Assembly: GCF_000190315.1 (NCBI RefSeq)
Contig: NC_015151.1
Location: 1,054,001-1,118,000, forward strand
DNA: 64,000 bases
Source of the DNA: Vulcanisaeta moutnovskia 768-28
Lineage (GTDB): Archaea > Thermoproteota > Thermoprotei > Thermoproteales > Thermocladiaceae
Direction: 5' to 3'
The notes below the pieces were generated by a model, which ran no database searches, was not told the origin of the DNA, and was given only the letters and a program-made list of their open reading frames with translations. The translations under genes and the position numbers were made by a program. Shown in pieces: positions 19,274-26,405 of this stretch. Within the stretch, counting starts at the first letter, position 1. Each line of letters starts with the position of its first letter.

Positions 19274-19705
19274 TCATGGGTTTGTCGTGTTCATGCCCAG
19301 TTCTGGTCTGTATATTATTGGTGTGTTCAGCCACATTAGGCCCATGTTGATTATGTCCTGGACCCTCCTAACAACAGCCCTGACCCAATCAAGCCTCTCA
19401 ACCAGTTTCCTGCCGACTAGGTAGGCTATGAACTTCGCCTTTCTCATCAGTACGAGACTTAGCGCCTCTATTACCGCTTCCCTGAGCATTCCCAGGACCT
19501 TCGGTGACTTGAACCTGAGGCCTTGCCTTAGGTATGGAATGGACGCCTCGAGGAGACCCCTTCGTAGTGGGTCAATTCTCCACCAAACGCCGAGTCTTAG
19601 GGCTAATTTCTTTGTTGATTGTATTAGTTGCAGGCTGACGACATTGATGGTGTTGTTCAGGAAGTCCCTTATGAGTCCCAGGGCCTCCTCGGGTGGTATA
19701 AACAT
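19274..19705 (-). CDS. Small helical protein of unknown function (WW-R family, copy A)
   Basis: A 143-residue protein I do not recognise. It is mostly helical and basic, with the block LGVWWRIDPLRRGLLEASIP about 40 residues in. The protein at 23586-23966 shares this layout, including WWRVNPLRRALLNATIMYLR, then a K/R-rich segment, ML-R-AVIEAL, R--FVAYLVG and a C-terminal GL-WLN-P, so the two are paralogues. No signal peptide or membrane helix is evident. The ATG at 19705 sits about 26 bases downstream of a TATA-like ATTTAAATAT on the minus strand, so the mRNA is probably leaderless. It lies at the left edge of the surface-protein island. Confidence 0.7.
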   Translation of the reverse strand: MFIPPEEALGLIRDFLNNTINVVSLQLIQSTKKLALRLGVWWRIDPLRRGLLEASIPYLRQGLRFKSPKVLGMLREAVIEALSLVLMRKAKFIAYLVGRKLVERLDWVRAVVRRVQDIINMGLMWLNTPIIYRPELGMNTTNP

Positions 19706-19730
19706 TACAATTTAGTGGGTTATGGCCATT

Positions 19731-19740
19731 ATTTAAATAT
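19731..19740 (-). promoter_or_regulatory. TATA box for the WW-R protein gene
   Basis: The strand-symmetric ATTTAAATAT at this spot is centred about 30 bases upstream of the ATG at 19705 on the minus strand. That is the usual spacing of an archaeal TATA element to a leaderless start. The sequence is visible; promoter activity is inferred. Confidence 0.5.
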
Positions 19741-20323
19741 TGCCCTGGGGACGTGTCGTTGGGTTTCTTGCCTCACTGCCTATTGCCTGCTTTGACTTAT
19801 TGTGCCTTCTTGTTTCTATGGCTGCTGGTATTGCCATTAGTCCTATGGCTAGGGCTACCCAGTATATTAGGTGTGGGGTTATTGTTATTGTCATTAGTAT
19901 GTTGGTGTCTCCGTAATTCATACCCATGACTCCACTGTCCATGAGCACCAGCGGGTATTTCGCTGGTACGTGGTACACGCCAAATACGTAGTTCGCTATG
20001 TAGTATATAATGAGTGGGTAGATGAGGTATGGTATTGATAGTGAGGTCAATGCGTAGGTCCTTACCGGCTTATCCTTCATTGTCACTAGGTATATGTTTC
20101 TTGCCAGGGTTATTATTAGGTATGCCCTGTACGCCTCGAGTACTGCGGTTATTAAGCCCGAGATCTCCAGGGTCGTTCCCAGGAGGGTTATTACGAATTG
20201 GAATGGTGATGTGCCAATTATGAGTAGCCCGCCGAAGTCGTATGTCCACCAGTACAGTGGTGTTGCCACCACGGCTAGCCCAAGGACCAGGTACACCAGT
20301 GTGATTGGGTACTTGATCCTCAT
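19733..20323 (-). CDS. Polytopic membrane protein of unknown function
   Basis: A 196-residue protein with about five hydrophobic segments: YPITLVYLVLGLAVVATPLY at the start, FQFVITLLGTTLEISGLITA, YLIYPLIIYYIANYVF, and a last one near IYWVALAIGLMAIPAA, followed by a basic tail. I do not recognise the family. The ATG overlaps the stop of the surface repeat protein (20320-20323), so the two are translated together. It may anchor, secrete or partner that protein. The C-terminal tail is cytoplasmic by the positive-inside rule. Confidence 0.65.
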   Translation of the reverse strand: MRIKYPITLVYLVLGLAVVATPLYWWTYDFGGLLIIGTSPFQFVITLLGTTLEISGLITAVLEAYRAYLIITLARNIYLVTMKDKPVRTYALTSLSIPYLIYPLIIYYIANYVFGVYHVPAKYPLVLMDSGVMGMNYGDTNILMTITITPHLIYWVALAIGLMAIPAAIETRRHNKSKQAIGSEARNPTTRPQGNI

Positions 20324-21951
20324 GGTCTCACCCTCAGCCTGACCATTGTTGAGCCTACCATGACCGTTACATTGACATACTCGTTAAGGGCGCTCGCATT
20401 GGTTACCCTGAGCCTGAGGATACCAGTGCTGTTTGGTGGTATCTCGACTGGTGCCATAAGGTGTACGTATTGGTTGGTTATGTTGATTATTTCCATGGGT
20501 ACACCGAGTGGGTTCTTGATGGGGATCTCTATGATCGTTGGTTCAAGCCCCGTACTGCCTATTGTGAACTCCTCTGTTAGGTTCACGCCCATGATGCCCA
20601 GGAGTATTGTCACGTTTTTCCCCACTGGGTTGGTTATGTTGGTCATGAGGAACCTAAGCACCGTCTCTCCTATGGGCGGTATTGTCGTGGTGTTCATTAG
20701 GTGTAGGATTGGGCTTGTTATGTTGTATATGGTTATTGCGTGGCTCGTTGGGTTTTCGACAGGTATACTCAGTATGGCGCCCCTTAAGTCGCTAAGACCT
20801 GCTGTTGTGCTTAGTGGTGTTACCATAGTCAGGTTGATGCCGTTGATGCCCAGTTTTATTAGTACGTCCTCATTACCCATGGCAATGCCCCTGTAGAGAC
20901 CGAGGTAGTTGCTCACGTTTATGGTTATGTAGGAGGAGCCAGGTGGAACCACCTGTGGTGGGCTTGCCAGTTCTATGTATTGCCCTCGTAATTCATAGAT
21001 AATCACCTCAGTGTTCAGTGGGTTTTCTACGTTGACCCTCAACACACCGCCTGTGCTGATTGGTGTGGCGTTAATTCCCCTGCTTAGTATGAATTCGCCG
21101 CTGATCACCGTACCGCCTAGGTTCATGGATGCGTTAACCACCTCCTCACCCTCCTGGTATAGGGCGTAGAAGCCTGTGTAGTTCCATACGTGGAACTCCG
21201 CACTTGCTGTACTGTTTGGTGGTACCTCCACAGGGCTGACTAGGGTTATGTACCTGCCCGTAATGTTGTATATGGTTACCATGAATGGATAATTATTCCT
21301 GACTACAATGCGTACGTATCCGCCGCTCAGGTTTGGTATTGATAATTGTACACTGGTTGTTTTACCAAGTATGCCCTCTGTGGTTATTCCCACCCCACAC
21401 GCTGTCAGGTTCATGGTTATTGCCTCCTCGCCAGCCGTGTATGATTGGTAGAGGGCTTGGGCGTTAGTTATTGTCAGTGCTATGGAGGCTGTGCCCTGTG
21501 GCGGGACTGTGTATTGCCTGTTCATGGTTATGTAATTCCCAGTTATGTTGTTTATGACTACTGTGCAGTTGAGGTGGTTCGTTATTAGTAGTGTCATGGC
21601 TCGTTCGTTGTATGGTTGCACGCTCATGTCCAGTGTTCCGTTTATGCTGGTTGGTAATTTGGGTACTTCAAAGCTGAGCCCTCCTGTGACATTCATTGGT
21701 GCGCTTGGTATGTGCATATGAAGTAATCCAGCGCCGTTATTAATGCTGCTCAGCACGCTTAAGAGTCCCTGGGTATTTAGTTCTATATTGGGCGTAATAA
21801 CGCTGCTGCTTATTTTGCTTAGTGAATCGTTGACTATACTGATTGGTTGTGTTATGTAATTATGGATATTAGTGGGAACATTATTAATTACTATGTATGC
21901 CACTACTATTGCTACAGCTACCAAAATGGCTATGAGTCTAATTATATCCAT
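20320..21951 (-). CDS. Membrane-anchored surface protein with five beta-sandwich-like repeats
   Basis: A 543-residue secreted protein. Residues 4-22 are a hydrophobic N-terminal anchor (RLIAILVAVAIVVAYIVI). The rest is rich in N-x-S/T sites and holds five copies of an 85-95-residue unit. Its core is a V-x-N-P/N-like strand, then I-x-x-I-x-G-x-Y-I, then V-P-P-x-S/T (cores near residues 120-155, 215-248, 305-340, 395-430 and 475-510). This resembles LEA/Ig-type repeats (for example VRNNYPFMVTIYNITGRYIT). It is a good candidate for an S-layer-associated or exposed glycoprotein. It is divergently transcribed from the flippase gene. Confidence 0.8.
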   Translation of the reverse strand: MDIIRLIAILVAVAIVVAYIVINNVPTNIHNYITQPISIVNDSLSKISSSVITPNIELNTQGLLSVLSSINNGAGLLHMHIPSAPMNVTGGLSFEVPKLPTSINGTLDMSVQPYNERAMTLLITNHLNCTVVINNITGNYITMNRQYTVPPQGTASIALTITNAQALYQSYTAGEEAITMNLTACGVGITTEGILGKTTSVQLSIPNLSGGYVRIVVRNNYPFMVTIYNITGRYITLVSPVEVPPNSTASAEFHVWNYTGFYALYQEGEEVVNASMNLGGTVISGEFILSRGINATPISTGGVLRVNVENPLNTEVIIYELRGQYIELASPPQVVPPGSSYITINVSNYLGLYRGIAMGNEDVLIKLGINGINLTMVTPLSTTAGLSDLRGAILSIPVENPTSHAITIYNITSPILHLMNTTTIPPIGETVLRFLMTNITNPVGKNVTILLGIMGVNLTEEFTIGSTGLEPTIIEIPIKNPLGVPMEIINITNQYVHLMAPVEIPPNSTGILRLRVTNASALNEYVNVTVMVGSTMVRLRVRP

Positions 21952-21973
21952 ATGTAATGATTTACCACTATTC

Positions 21974-21981
21974 TTTATAAA
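21974..21981 (-). promoter_or_regulatory. TATA box for the five-repeat surface protein
   Basis: TTTATAAA lies about 27 bases upstream of the minus-strand ATG at 21951, the spacing expected of a leaderless archaeal transcript. It sits in the 123-base divergent region shared with the flippase gene at 22075. Assignment to the minus strand rests on spacing only, because the element is palindromic. Confidence 0.5.
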
Positions 21982-22074
21982 TTATAGTATTAGTGGCATG
22001 GGTAAAACGTGATGGGTATTATCCTTGTTGTGAATAATGCTTTAATTATGCCTTGCTAATGATGACTTCGCATA

Positions 22075-23544
22075 ATGAGGGAATCACCAGTTGGTGGTGT
22101 GATATTTGGATACCTATACACTGCGGTTAATTACACCTTTGCATTGATCTACGTCATCGTATTGACCAGGTACATACCCCTGACCCAGTATGGTTATTAC
22201 AATACTTTAATGGCCATGATTGGCATGATTGGTTTGTTCTTCCCGACCCTCGGCGTTGATGCGGCTATAGCCAGGGAGGGCGCAATGATGCATTCCAGGG
22301 GTTTGGACATTAGTGATCACTACGCAGCCCTGCTCGCAATATCCCTAACAATATCGACACTCTACGCGGCAGCACTAATAATCGCCACGCCACTATACCT
22401 CGCCAGTAAAATACCCAGTGAGTATATGGGTCTTACCATTATTTATGCAGTTTATGTAATCACGGCAGGCATTAACGGCGCGTTATCAGCATACCTATGG
22501 ATGACTGGCAGATTAGTAACACAGGGAATTGGCAGTATGCTGGGTAGCATAACATTTAGGAGTATTGAGATAGCGTTGATGCTTGTGATGAGGAATGTTT
22601 ACGCAATACAGTTGGGTATGGTGACTGGTCAATTAGCCACATTGATTTACTACCTGTCCCTGGTTAGGCACATACCGAACCCAGTGAGGGGAATTTCATT
22701 GATAAGGAGGGGTTTGAGGGGTTACGTAAACCTTGGCATTCAGAATTGGTTGCTTGGTTACCTGGGTTCCGTGGGTGGTTACGCAATAACCTACATAATT
22801 TACTTATTCATAGGCACGAATTACGTAGCCCTCTACAGCCTAGTCACTTACATGCTTGGTGCGGTGACTGCCCTGGGTGGTGCCGTGACTAACGTCTTTG
22901 GGAGTAGGGTAGCCCATGCAATTGGCAGTAATGCAAGTGAGACGCATCACTTGATCCGTGATTACGCGGTAGCAGCCATCGCAGTGAGCGGCATATTAGC
23001 CCTCGGCGCTGCATTACTCGCGCCGTTACTGCCATTGATTGGTATTGTCCATGGTAATTATATTGACGCAATACCCTATGGTATTGCCCTGTTCGGTACT
23101 GCGGTGCTTAGTTCCGTGGTTTCCATATACACGACGTATTACTGGTTACTGGGTAGGGGTTGGAGTGCCCTCGTAATTTCCGGGATTGGCATAGTCACGA
23201 GTGTCTTATCATCATTATCCCTACTGGCCTTTGATGGTGGTATTGGTCTCTACGCCGTTATATTGTCCTCCTACCTCGGGTCTATGGTTTCCATAATCAT
23301 CTACCTAGCCATTGATAGGGGACCAAGCGCTGCTCACTTGGCTGTGAATACCGCAATCTACCTATTGCTCTCGGTCGCGGTGGCTCTATCCTACATACTA
23401 ATCACAAGTTCCTGGCCACTCTACCAATTGATTATTTTTCTCCTCGCGCTATTAATAACATACATTGTGAGACCAATACCTAGGTCTGTGCTTGATCAAT
23501 TACCTGGTTTCATTAGGCCTCTCCTGGCTCCATTTGTGTCATAA
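22075..23544 (+). CDS. Polysaccharide flippase (Wzx/MATE-like, MOP superfamily)
   Basis: A 489-residue membrane protein with about 14 hydrophobic helices. It starts GYLYTAVNYTFALIYVIVLT RYIPLTQYGYY. The early R-Y-I-P-x-x-x-Y-G-x-Y-N pattern is typical of the polysaccharide transporter branch of the MOP superfamily. It would flip a lipid-linked glycan from the inner to the outer membrane face. In this neighbourhood it is the natural link between the cytoplasmic glycosyltransferases and the surface-protein genes. The ATG follows a short AT-rich region shared with the divergent repeat protein. Confidence 0.85.
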   Translation: MRESPVGGVIFGYLYTAVNYTFALIYVIVLTRYIPLTQYGYYNTLMAMIGMIGLFFPTLGVDAAIAREGAMMHSRGLDISDHYAALLAISLTISTLYAAALIIATPLYLASKIPSEYMGLTIIYAVYVITAGINGALSAYLWMTGRLVTQGIGSMLGSITFRSIEIALMLVMRNVYAIQLGMVTGQLATLIYYLSLVRHIPNPVRGISLIRRGLRGYVNLGIQNWLLGYLGSVGGYAITYIIYLFIGTNYVALYSLVTYMLGAVTALGGAVTNVFGSRVAHAIGSNASETHHLIRDYAVAAIAVSGILALGAALLAPLLPLIGIVHGNYIDAIPYGIALFGTAVLSSVVSIYTTYYWLLGRGWSALVISGIGIVTSVLSSLSLLAFDGGIGLYAVILSSYLGSMVSIIIYLAIDRGPSAAHLAVNTAIYLLLSVAVALSYILITSSWPLYQLIIFLLALLITYIVRPIPRSVLDQLPGFIRPLLAPFVS

Positions 23545-23557
23545 TTTATGCGAAAAG

Positions 23558-23566
23558 CTTTATTTT
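23558..23566 (+). promoter_or_regulatory. TATA box for the second WW-R gene and downstream operon
   Basis: CTTTATTTT is centred about 27 bases upstream of the ATG at 23589 and sits in the only gap (41 bases) between the flippase stop and this gene. It may start the long plus-strand transcript through the DUF58 gene. Activity is inferred from position. Confidence 0.4.
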
Positions 23567-23585
23567 CACCCCCTGAAGTTCTTGT

Positions 23586-23966
23586 TTGATGCTTGATAAT
23601 TACGTAATTGACCTAGTTAGGGATTTCCTGGTGAGTCACGTGAATGGTGTCGACCTTCATTTCCTACTCCACGTGAGGTCACTCGCCATTAGGGTGAATT
23701 CCTGGTGGAGGGTGAACCCACTCAGGAGAGCATTGCTTAATGCCACAATTATGTACTTGAGGATGGGCTTCATTGTGAAGTCAAGAGCCTTAATTAATAT
23801 GCTTAGGGACGCCGTGATAGAGGCACTACTTGGGGCAGTGATGAGGAGGCTATCCTTCGTTGCCTACGTGGTTGGCATTAGGATTGCTGGGCATGGTAAG
23901 GACCCAGTGATTGCTGGGCTCCAGTGGCTTAATAGGCCAGGTCATTACAGGTGGTTGGCTAAGTGA
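23586..23966 (+). CDS. Small helical protein of unknown function (WW-R family, copy B)
   Basis: A paralogue of the protein at 19274-19705. It is 126 residues from a TTG at 23586, or one residue shorter from the ATG at 23589, which fits the TATA spacing better. Shared positions include VNSWWRVNPLRRALLNATIM, NMLRDAVIEALLGAVMRR, FVAYVVGIRIAG and GLQWLNRPGHY. Function unknown. Because it opens the plus-strand run and overlaps the next gene by four bases (23963-23966), it is likely coupled to the DUF1616-containing proteins. Its basic, helical nature leaves RNA/DNA binding or membrane association open. Confidence 0.75.
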   Translation: MMLDNYVIDLVRDFLVSHVNGVDLHFLLHVRSLAIRVNSWWRVNPLRRALLNATIMYLRMGFIVKSRALINMLRDAVIEALLGAVMRRLSFVAYVVGIRIAGHGKDPVIAGLQWLNRPGHYRWLAK

Positions 23967-24862
23967 TCCGTTGGTCATTAATATTGATCCTGTTGCTTGC
24001 GGTATTGGGAATAACGGCGTATGCACAGCAATCAAGTGCCTTAATGGCTTACCACTACATTGTTGAGTTGAGTAGGTTGGGTGTTAACACCACGGTTCTA
24101 ATTAATGAATTGAATCAAGCCATCTACCTTGAGAGCGTGGGGCAGGTGAGTAATGCCTCGTTAATCATAAATAGCATAGTCACCAATGCGCAATCAATGC
24201 TTCCTGGGACTGGTCTTCATCACATGGTTTATATGGTAGTTGAGGCCCTGGTAATCGTGCTTGTAATAGCCCTAATCGTGGTGCTTTACGTGTGGAGGCG
24301 TGAATTCATAGGCTCTATCTGGCTTAGGGTTAGGGGTGGTAATAGGGTTAGGGGCGGTGGCCCTGGTAGGAGTAGGACGTTTTTGTTTAATGAGGAGGTA
24401 GCCGCAGTGGCCTTGTCCCTTGTCATAATACTCATTGTATTCCTAACAGCCCAGTCAGTGGTGAGTAGTTATACCCAGTCCTTCTCTGCAATAGCCCTCC
24501 TCGGCCCCACTGGAAAGCTTGGTGATTACCCGAGCACAGTAATCATTGGACAACCAATTAACCTCTACATATATGTCTATAACCACATGGGTGTCCCTAC
24601 CTGGTTCATTGTTAAGGTCTTCATAACAAGCAACACGAGCGCCGAACCACCACTCAACCAGACACCGGTCATGGTCTTCCAGAGGGTTTTGGCGAATAAT
24701 GGGACTTGGATCGAACCACTAACGTTTAGCCTAAACTCCACTGGCTCGTATAGGTTGATTGGGGAGCTTTGGATGTACGACCCAGGTAATTTAACGCTTA
24801 CGTACACGGGTAATTACGTGCAGTTGTGGATCAATGTCACGCAGGTGATGCCCAGTGGATAA
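23963..24862 (+). CDS. Secreted/membrane protein carrying the C-terminal part of DUF1616
   Basis: This 299-residue product starts at GTG (23963), overlapping the previous stop. It has a signal peptide (SLILILLLAVLGITAYA), a short helical external segment and a hydrophobic helix near residues 89-109. After a basic loop (VRGGNRVRGGGPGRSR) comes a second helix (VALSLVIILIVFLTAQSVV), then an external beta-rich domain. That last domain begins LLGPTGKLGDYPSTVIIGQP and reads like the extracellular end of DUF1616. In most archaea that end is fused behind the membrane core in one protein; here the core sits on the next gene. Confidence 0.75.
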   Translation: MIRWSLILILLLAVLGITAYAQQSSALMAYHYIVELSRLGVNTTVLINELNQAIYLESVGQVSNASLIINSIVTNAQSMLPGTGLHHMVYMVVEALVIVLVIALIVVLYVWRREFIGSIWLRVRGGNRVRGGGPGRSRTFLFNEEVAAVALSLVIILIVFLTAQSVVSSYTQSFSAIALLGPTGKLGDYPSTVIIGQPINLYIYVYNHMGVPTWFIVKVFITSNTSAEPPLNQTPVMVFQRVLANNGTWIEPLTFSLNSTGSYRLIGELWMYDPGNLTLTYTGNYVQLWINVTQVMPSG

Positions 24863-25442
24863 TAGTGATGTAAAGAAGGCCATCAGGAAGGCCCTAGGCG
24901 CTAACCAGTGCTCCAGTGTCAGTGAATTGGTTAGTGTTGTTTCAAGGGACTTGGGCTTATCGCAGGGCGTTGTTGCCTATGAGGTAATGATGATGTGGAA
25001 GAATGGGGAACTGGAACTGGAGGGTGTCCCGCGCAACGCTGTTGCTTATGTCTTTAGTATCGAGGGTATTTGGTACTGGGTATCCCTGGTCCTTGTTATT
25101 TCCTCCGTGGTTGCGGTATTGCTAATAGCATCGGGTCCCCTCATCTACCTTAGGTATGGCCTTGGGGCATTGATGATACTCTTCATGCCAGGCTACGCAC
25201 TTGTTGAGGCTCTGTACCCAAGGGGTGATGAGTTGAGTCCGTTGGAGAGACTTGCCCTGTCCATAGGACTTAGCCTAGCCGTTGTTCCCCTAATTGGCTT
25301 ACTACTTAATTACACACCATGGGGTATTAGGTTTGTGCCTATTGTGATTTCTACGAATATCATAACAATTGCCCTACTCACGGTTGCCCTGGTTAGGAAG
25401 GCCAGAGCATTCGAGGCAGGTGAGGATAGGTGCCAGGGATAA
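24855..25442 (+). CDS. DUF1616 membrane core with N-terminal helix-turn-helix-like segment
   Basis: A 195-residue protein. Residues 1-60 form a small helical domain of winged-helix look (SSVSELVSVVSRDLGLSQGV, then a short basic/acidic hairpin). The rest is the four-helix DUF1616 core: LIYLRYGLGALMILFMPGYA, LVEALYP, LSPLERLALSIGLSLAVVPL and LLLNYTPWGIRF. It overlaps the previous gene by 8 bases and the next by 13. DUF1616 has no known biochemical role but is common near archaeal surface-protein and glycan genes. The domain order across these two genes is the reverse of the usual fusion. Confidence 0.8.
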   Translation: MDNSDVKKAIRKALGANQCSSVSELVSVVSRDLGLSQGVVAYEVMMMWKNGELELEGVPRNAVAYVFSIEGIWYWVSLVLVISSVVAVLLIASGPLIYLRYGLGALMILFMPGYALVEALYPRGDELSPLERLALSIGLSLAVVPLIGLLLNYTPWGIRFVPIVISTNIITIALLTVALVRKARAFEAGEDRCQG

Positions 25443-26155
25443 ACAGTGACCTAGGCATATCACTGTTGATACTTGGTGCTGGGCTAACAGTGATTGGTTA
25501 CTTGATCCTTGACTCAACACCAGTCCTTGTCCTCGGCATATCGGTGATCATAATGGGCCTATTGGCCGCGTGGGGTGAGGGAGCGCTGGAGAGGACTCAA
25601 TTGGAGCTTGCCAGGACTGGTTGGGTGAATGTTAGTGTATTGCTTGAGAGCCTTGGGGTGGCTAATAGGGCCATTTATATGCCCAGTAATACCACGGAGT
25701 TCGGGGTCACCATGGCACTAGTACCACTGGTTAAGCCCATACCACCCAGCATTAGGTTGCCCAGGGGATTCGCCGTTAAGTACGGTGCAGAAGGCGAGAC
25801 CGGCCTACTGCTCTACACACCAGGCTCCGCGGCAGTTACTAAGTGCATGGGTGCTGGTGCAATAGGTGGTGATGCCTCCACAAGCCTAACCAATTGCCTT
25901 GTTAATCACCTAACCGTGGCTAGAGGTATAGTGACTACCATCAGTGATAATGGCATTACTGTGGTTGTCAGGGATTCGAGGGTTGGTGAGCTTTACGGTA
26001 ATGAATTAACAAGGTCCATTATTGGTTCACCAACAGCTTCATTAGTCGCTGCAGTGATTGCTGAATCCCTTAACTCACCGGTCATGATCGAGTCCGAGGA
26101 AGTCAGGGGCAGGGATTTAGTGGTTAGGCTTAGGGTGCTTGGTCGTGGTGCTTAA
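25430..26155 (+). CDS. Membrane protein with external domain, unknown function
   Basis: 241 residues from a GTG at 25430. Two hydrophobic helices at the start (GISLLILGAGLTVIGYLILD and VLVLGISVIIMGLLAAWGE) are followed by a globular mixed alpha/beta domain. I recognise the whole only as a DUF1616-neighbour type; central features include SVLLESLGVANRAIYMPSN and GLLLYTPGSA. Two cysteines near residues 139 and 155 could form a bond if the domain is outside. It overlaps the following small membrane gene by 17 bases on the longest frames. Confidence 0.6.
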   Translation: MPGINSDLGISLLILGAGLTVIGYLILDSTPVLVLGISVIIMGLLAAWGEGALERTQLELARTGWVNVSVLLESLGVANRAIYMPSNTTEFGVTMALVPLVKPIPPSIRLPRGFAVKYGAEGETGLLLYTPGSAAVTKCMGAGAIGGDASTSLTNCLVNHLTVARGIVTTISDNGITVVVRDSRVGELYGNELTRSIIGSPTASLVAAVIAESLNSPVMIESEEVRGRDLVVRLRVLGRGA

Positions 26156-26405
26156 GCAACTACTAATAACGCAGTTAATGCTTTACGCGGTGATCATCGC
26201 ATTCCTGGCATACTTGGGTGTTGGTGACATTGCCATATACATTTCACTGATTATCCTGGTCTACCTAGTGACCATAGTGACTGCCCACCCACTACCGCCT
26301 GGTATGCGTAGGGTATCCACAGTAATCACTGTGGTATTGGTTGCTATATTCCTCTACTTCGCAATAATTAGGATACTTGAAATACTGGGTGTGCCAGTAC
26401 TATGA
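26139..26405 (+). CDS. Small membrane protein (about 85 aa, three helices)
   Basis: The longest frame starts at a TTG at 26139. The GTG codons at 26145 or 26148 are more likely starts and cut the overlap with the preceding gene. The protein has three hydrophobic stretches: MLYAVIIAFLAYLGVG, IAIYISLIILVYLVTIVTAH and VVLVAIFLYFAIIRILEIL. No family recognised. It ends overlapping the next start by four bases (26402-26405), so it is part of the same coupled run. Confidence 0.6.
   Translation: MVVVLKQLLITQLMLYAVIIAFLAYLGVGDIAIYISLIILVYLVTIVTAHPLPPGMRRVSTVITVVLVAIFLYFAIIRILEILGVPVL

Noticed and set aside
19131-19334. Possible 67-residue gene overlapping the 3' end of the WW-R gene
   Set aside because: It overlaps a better-supported gene by about 60 bases, is low in hydrophobic pattern, and has no recognisable motif or promoter.
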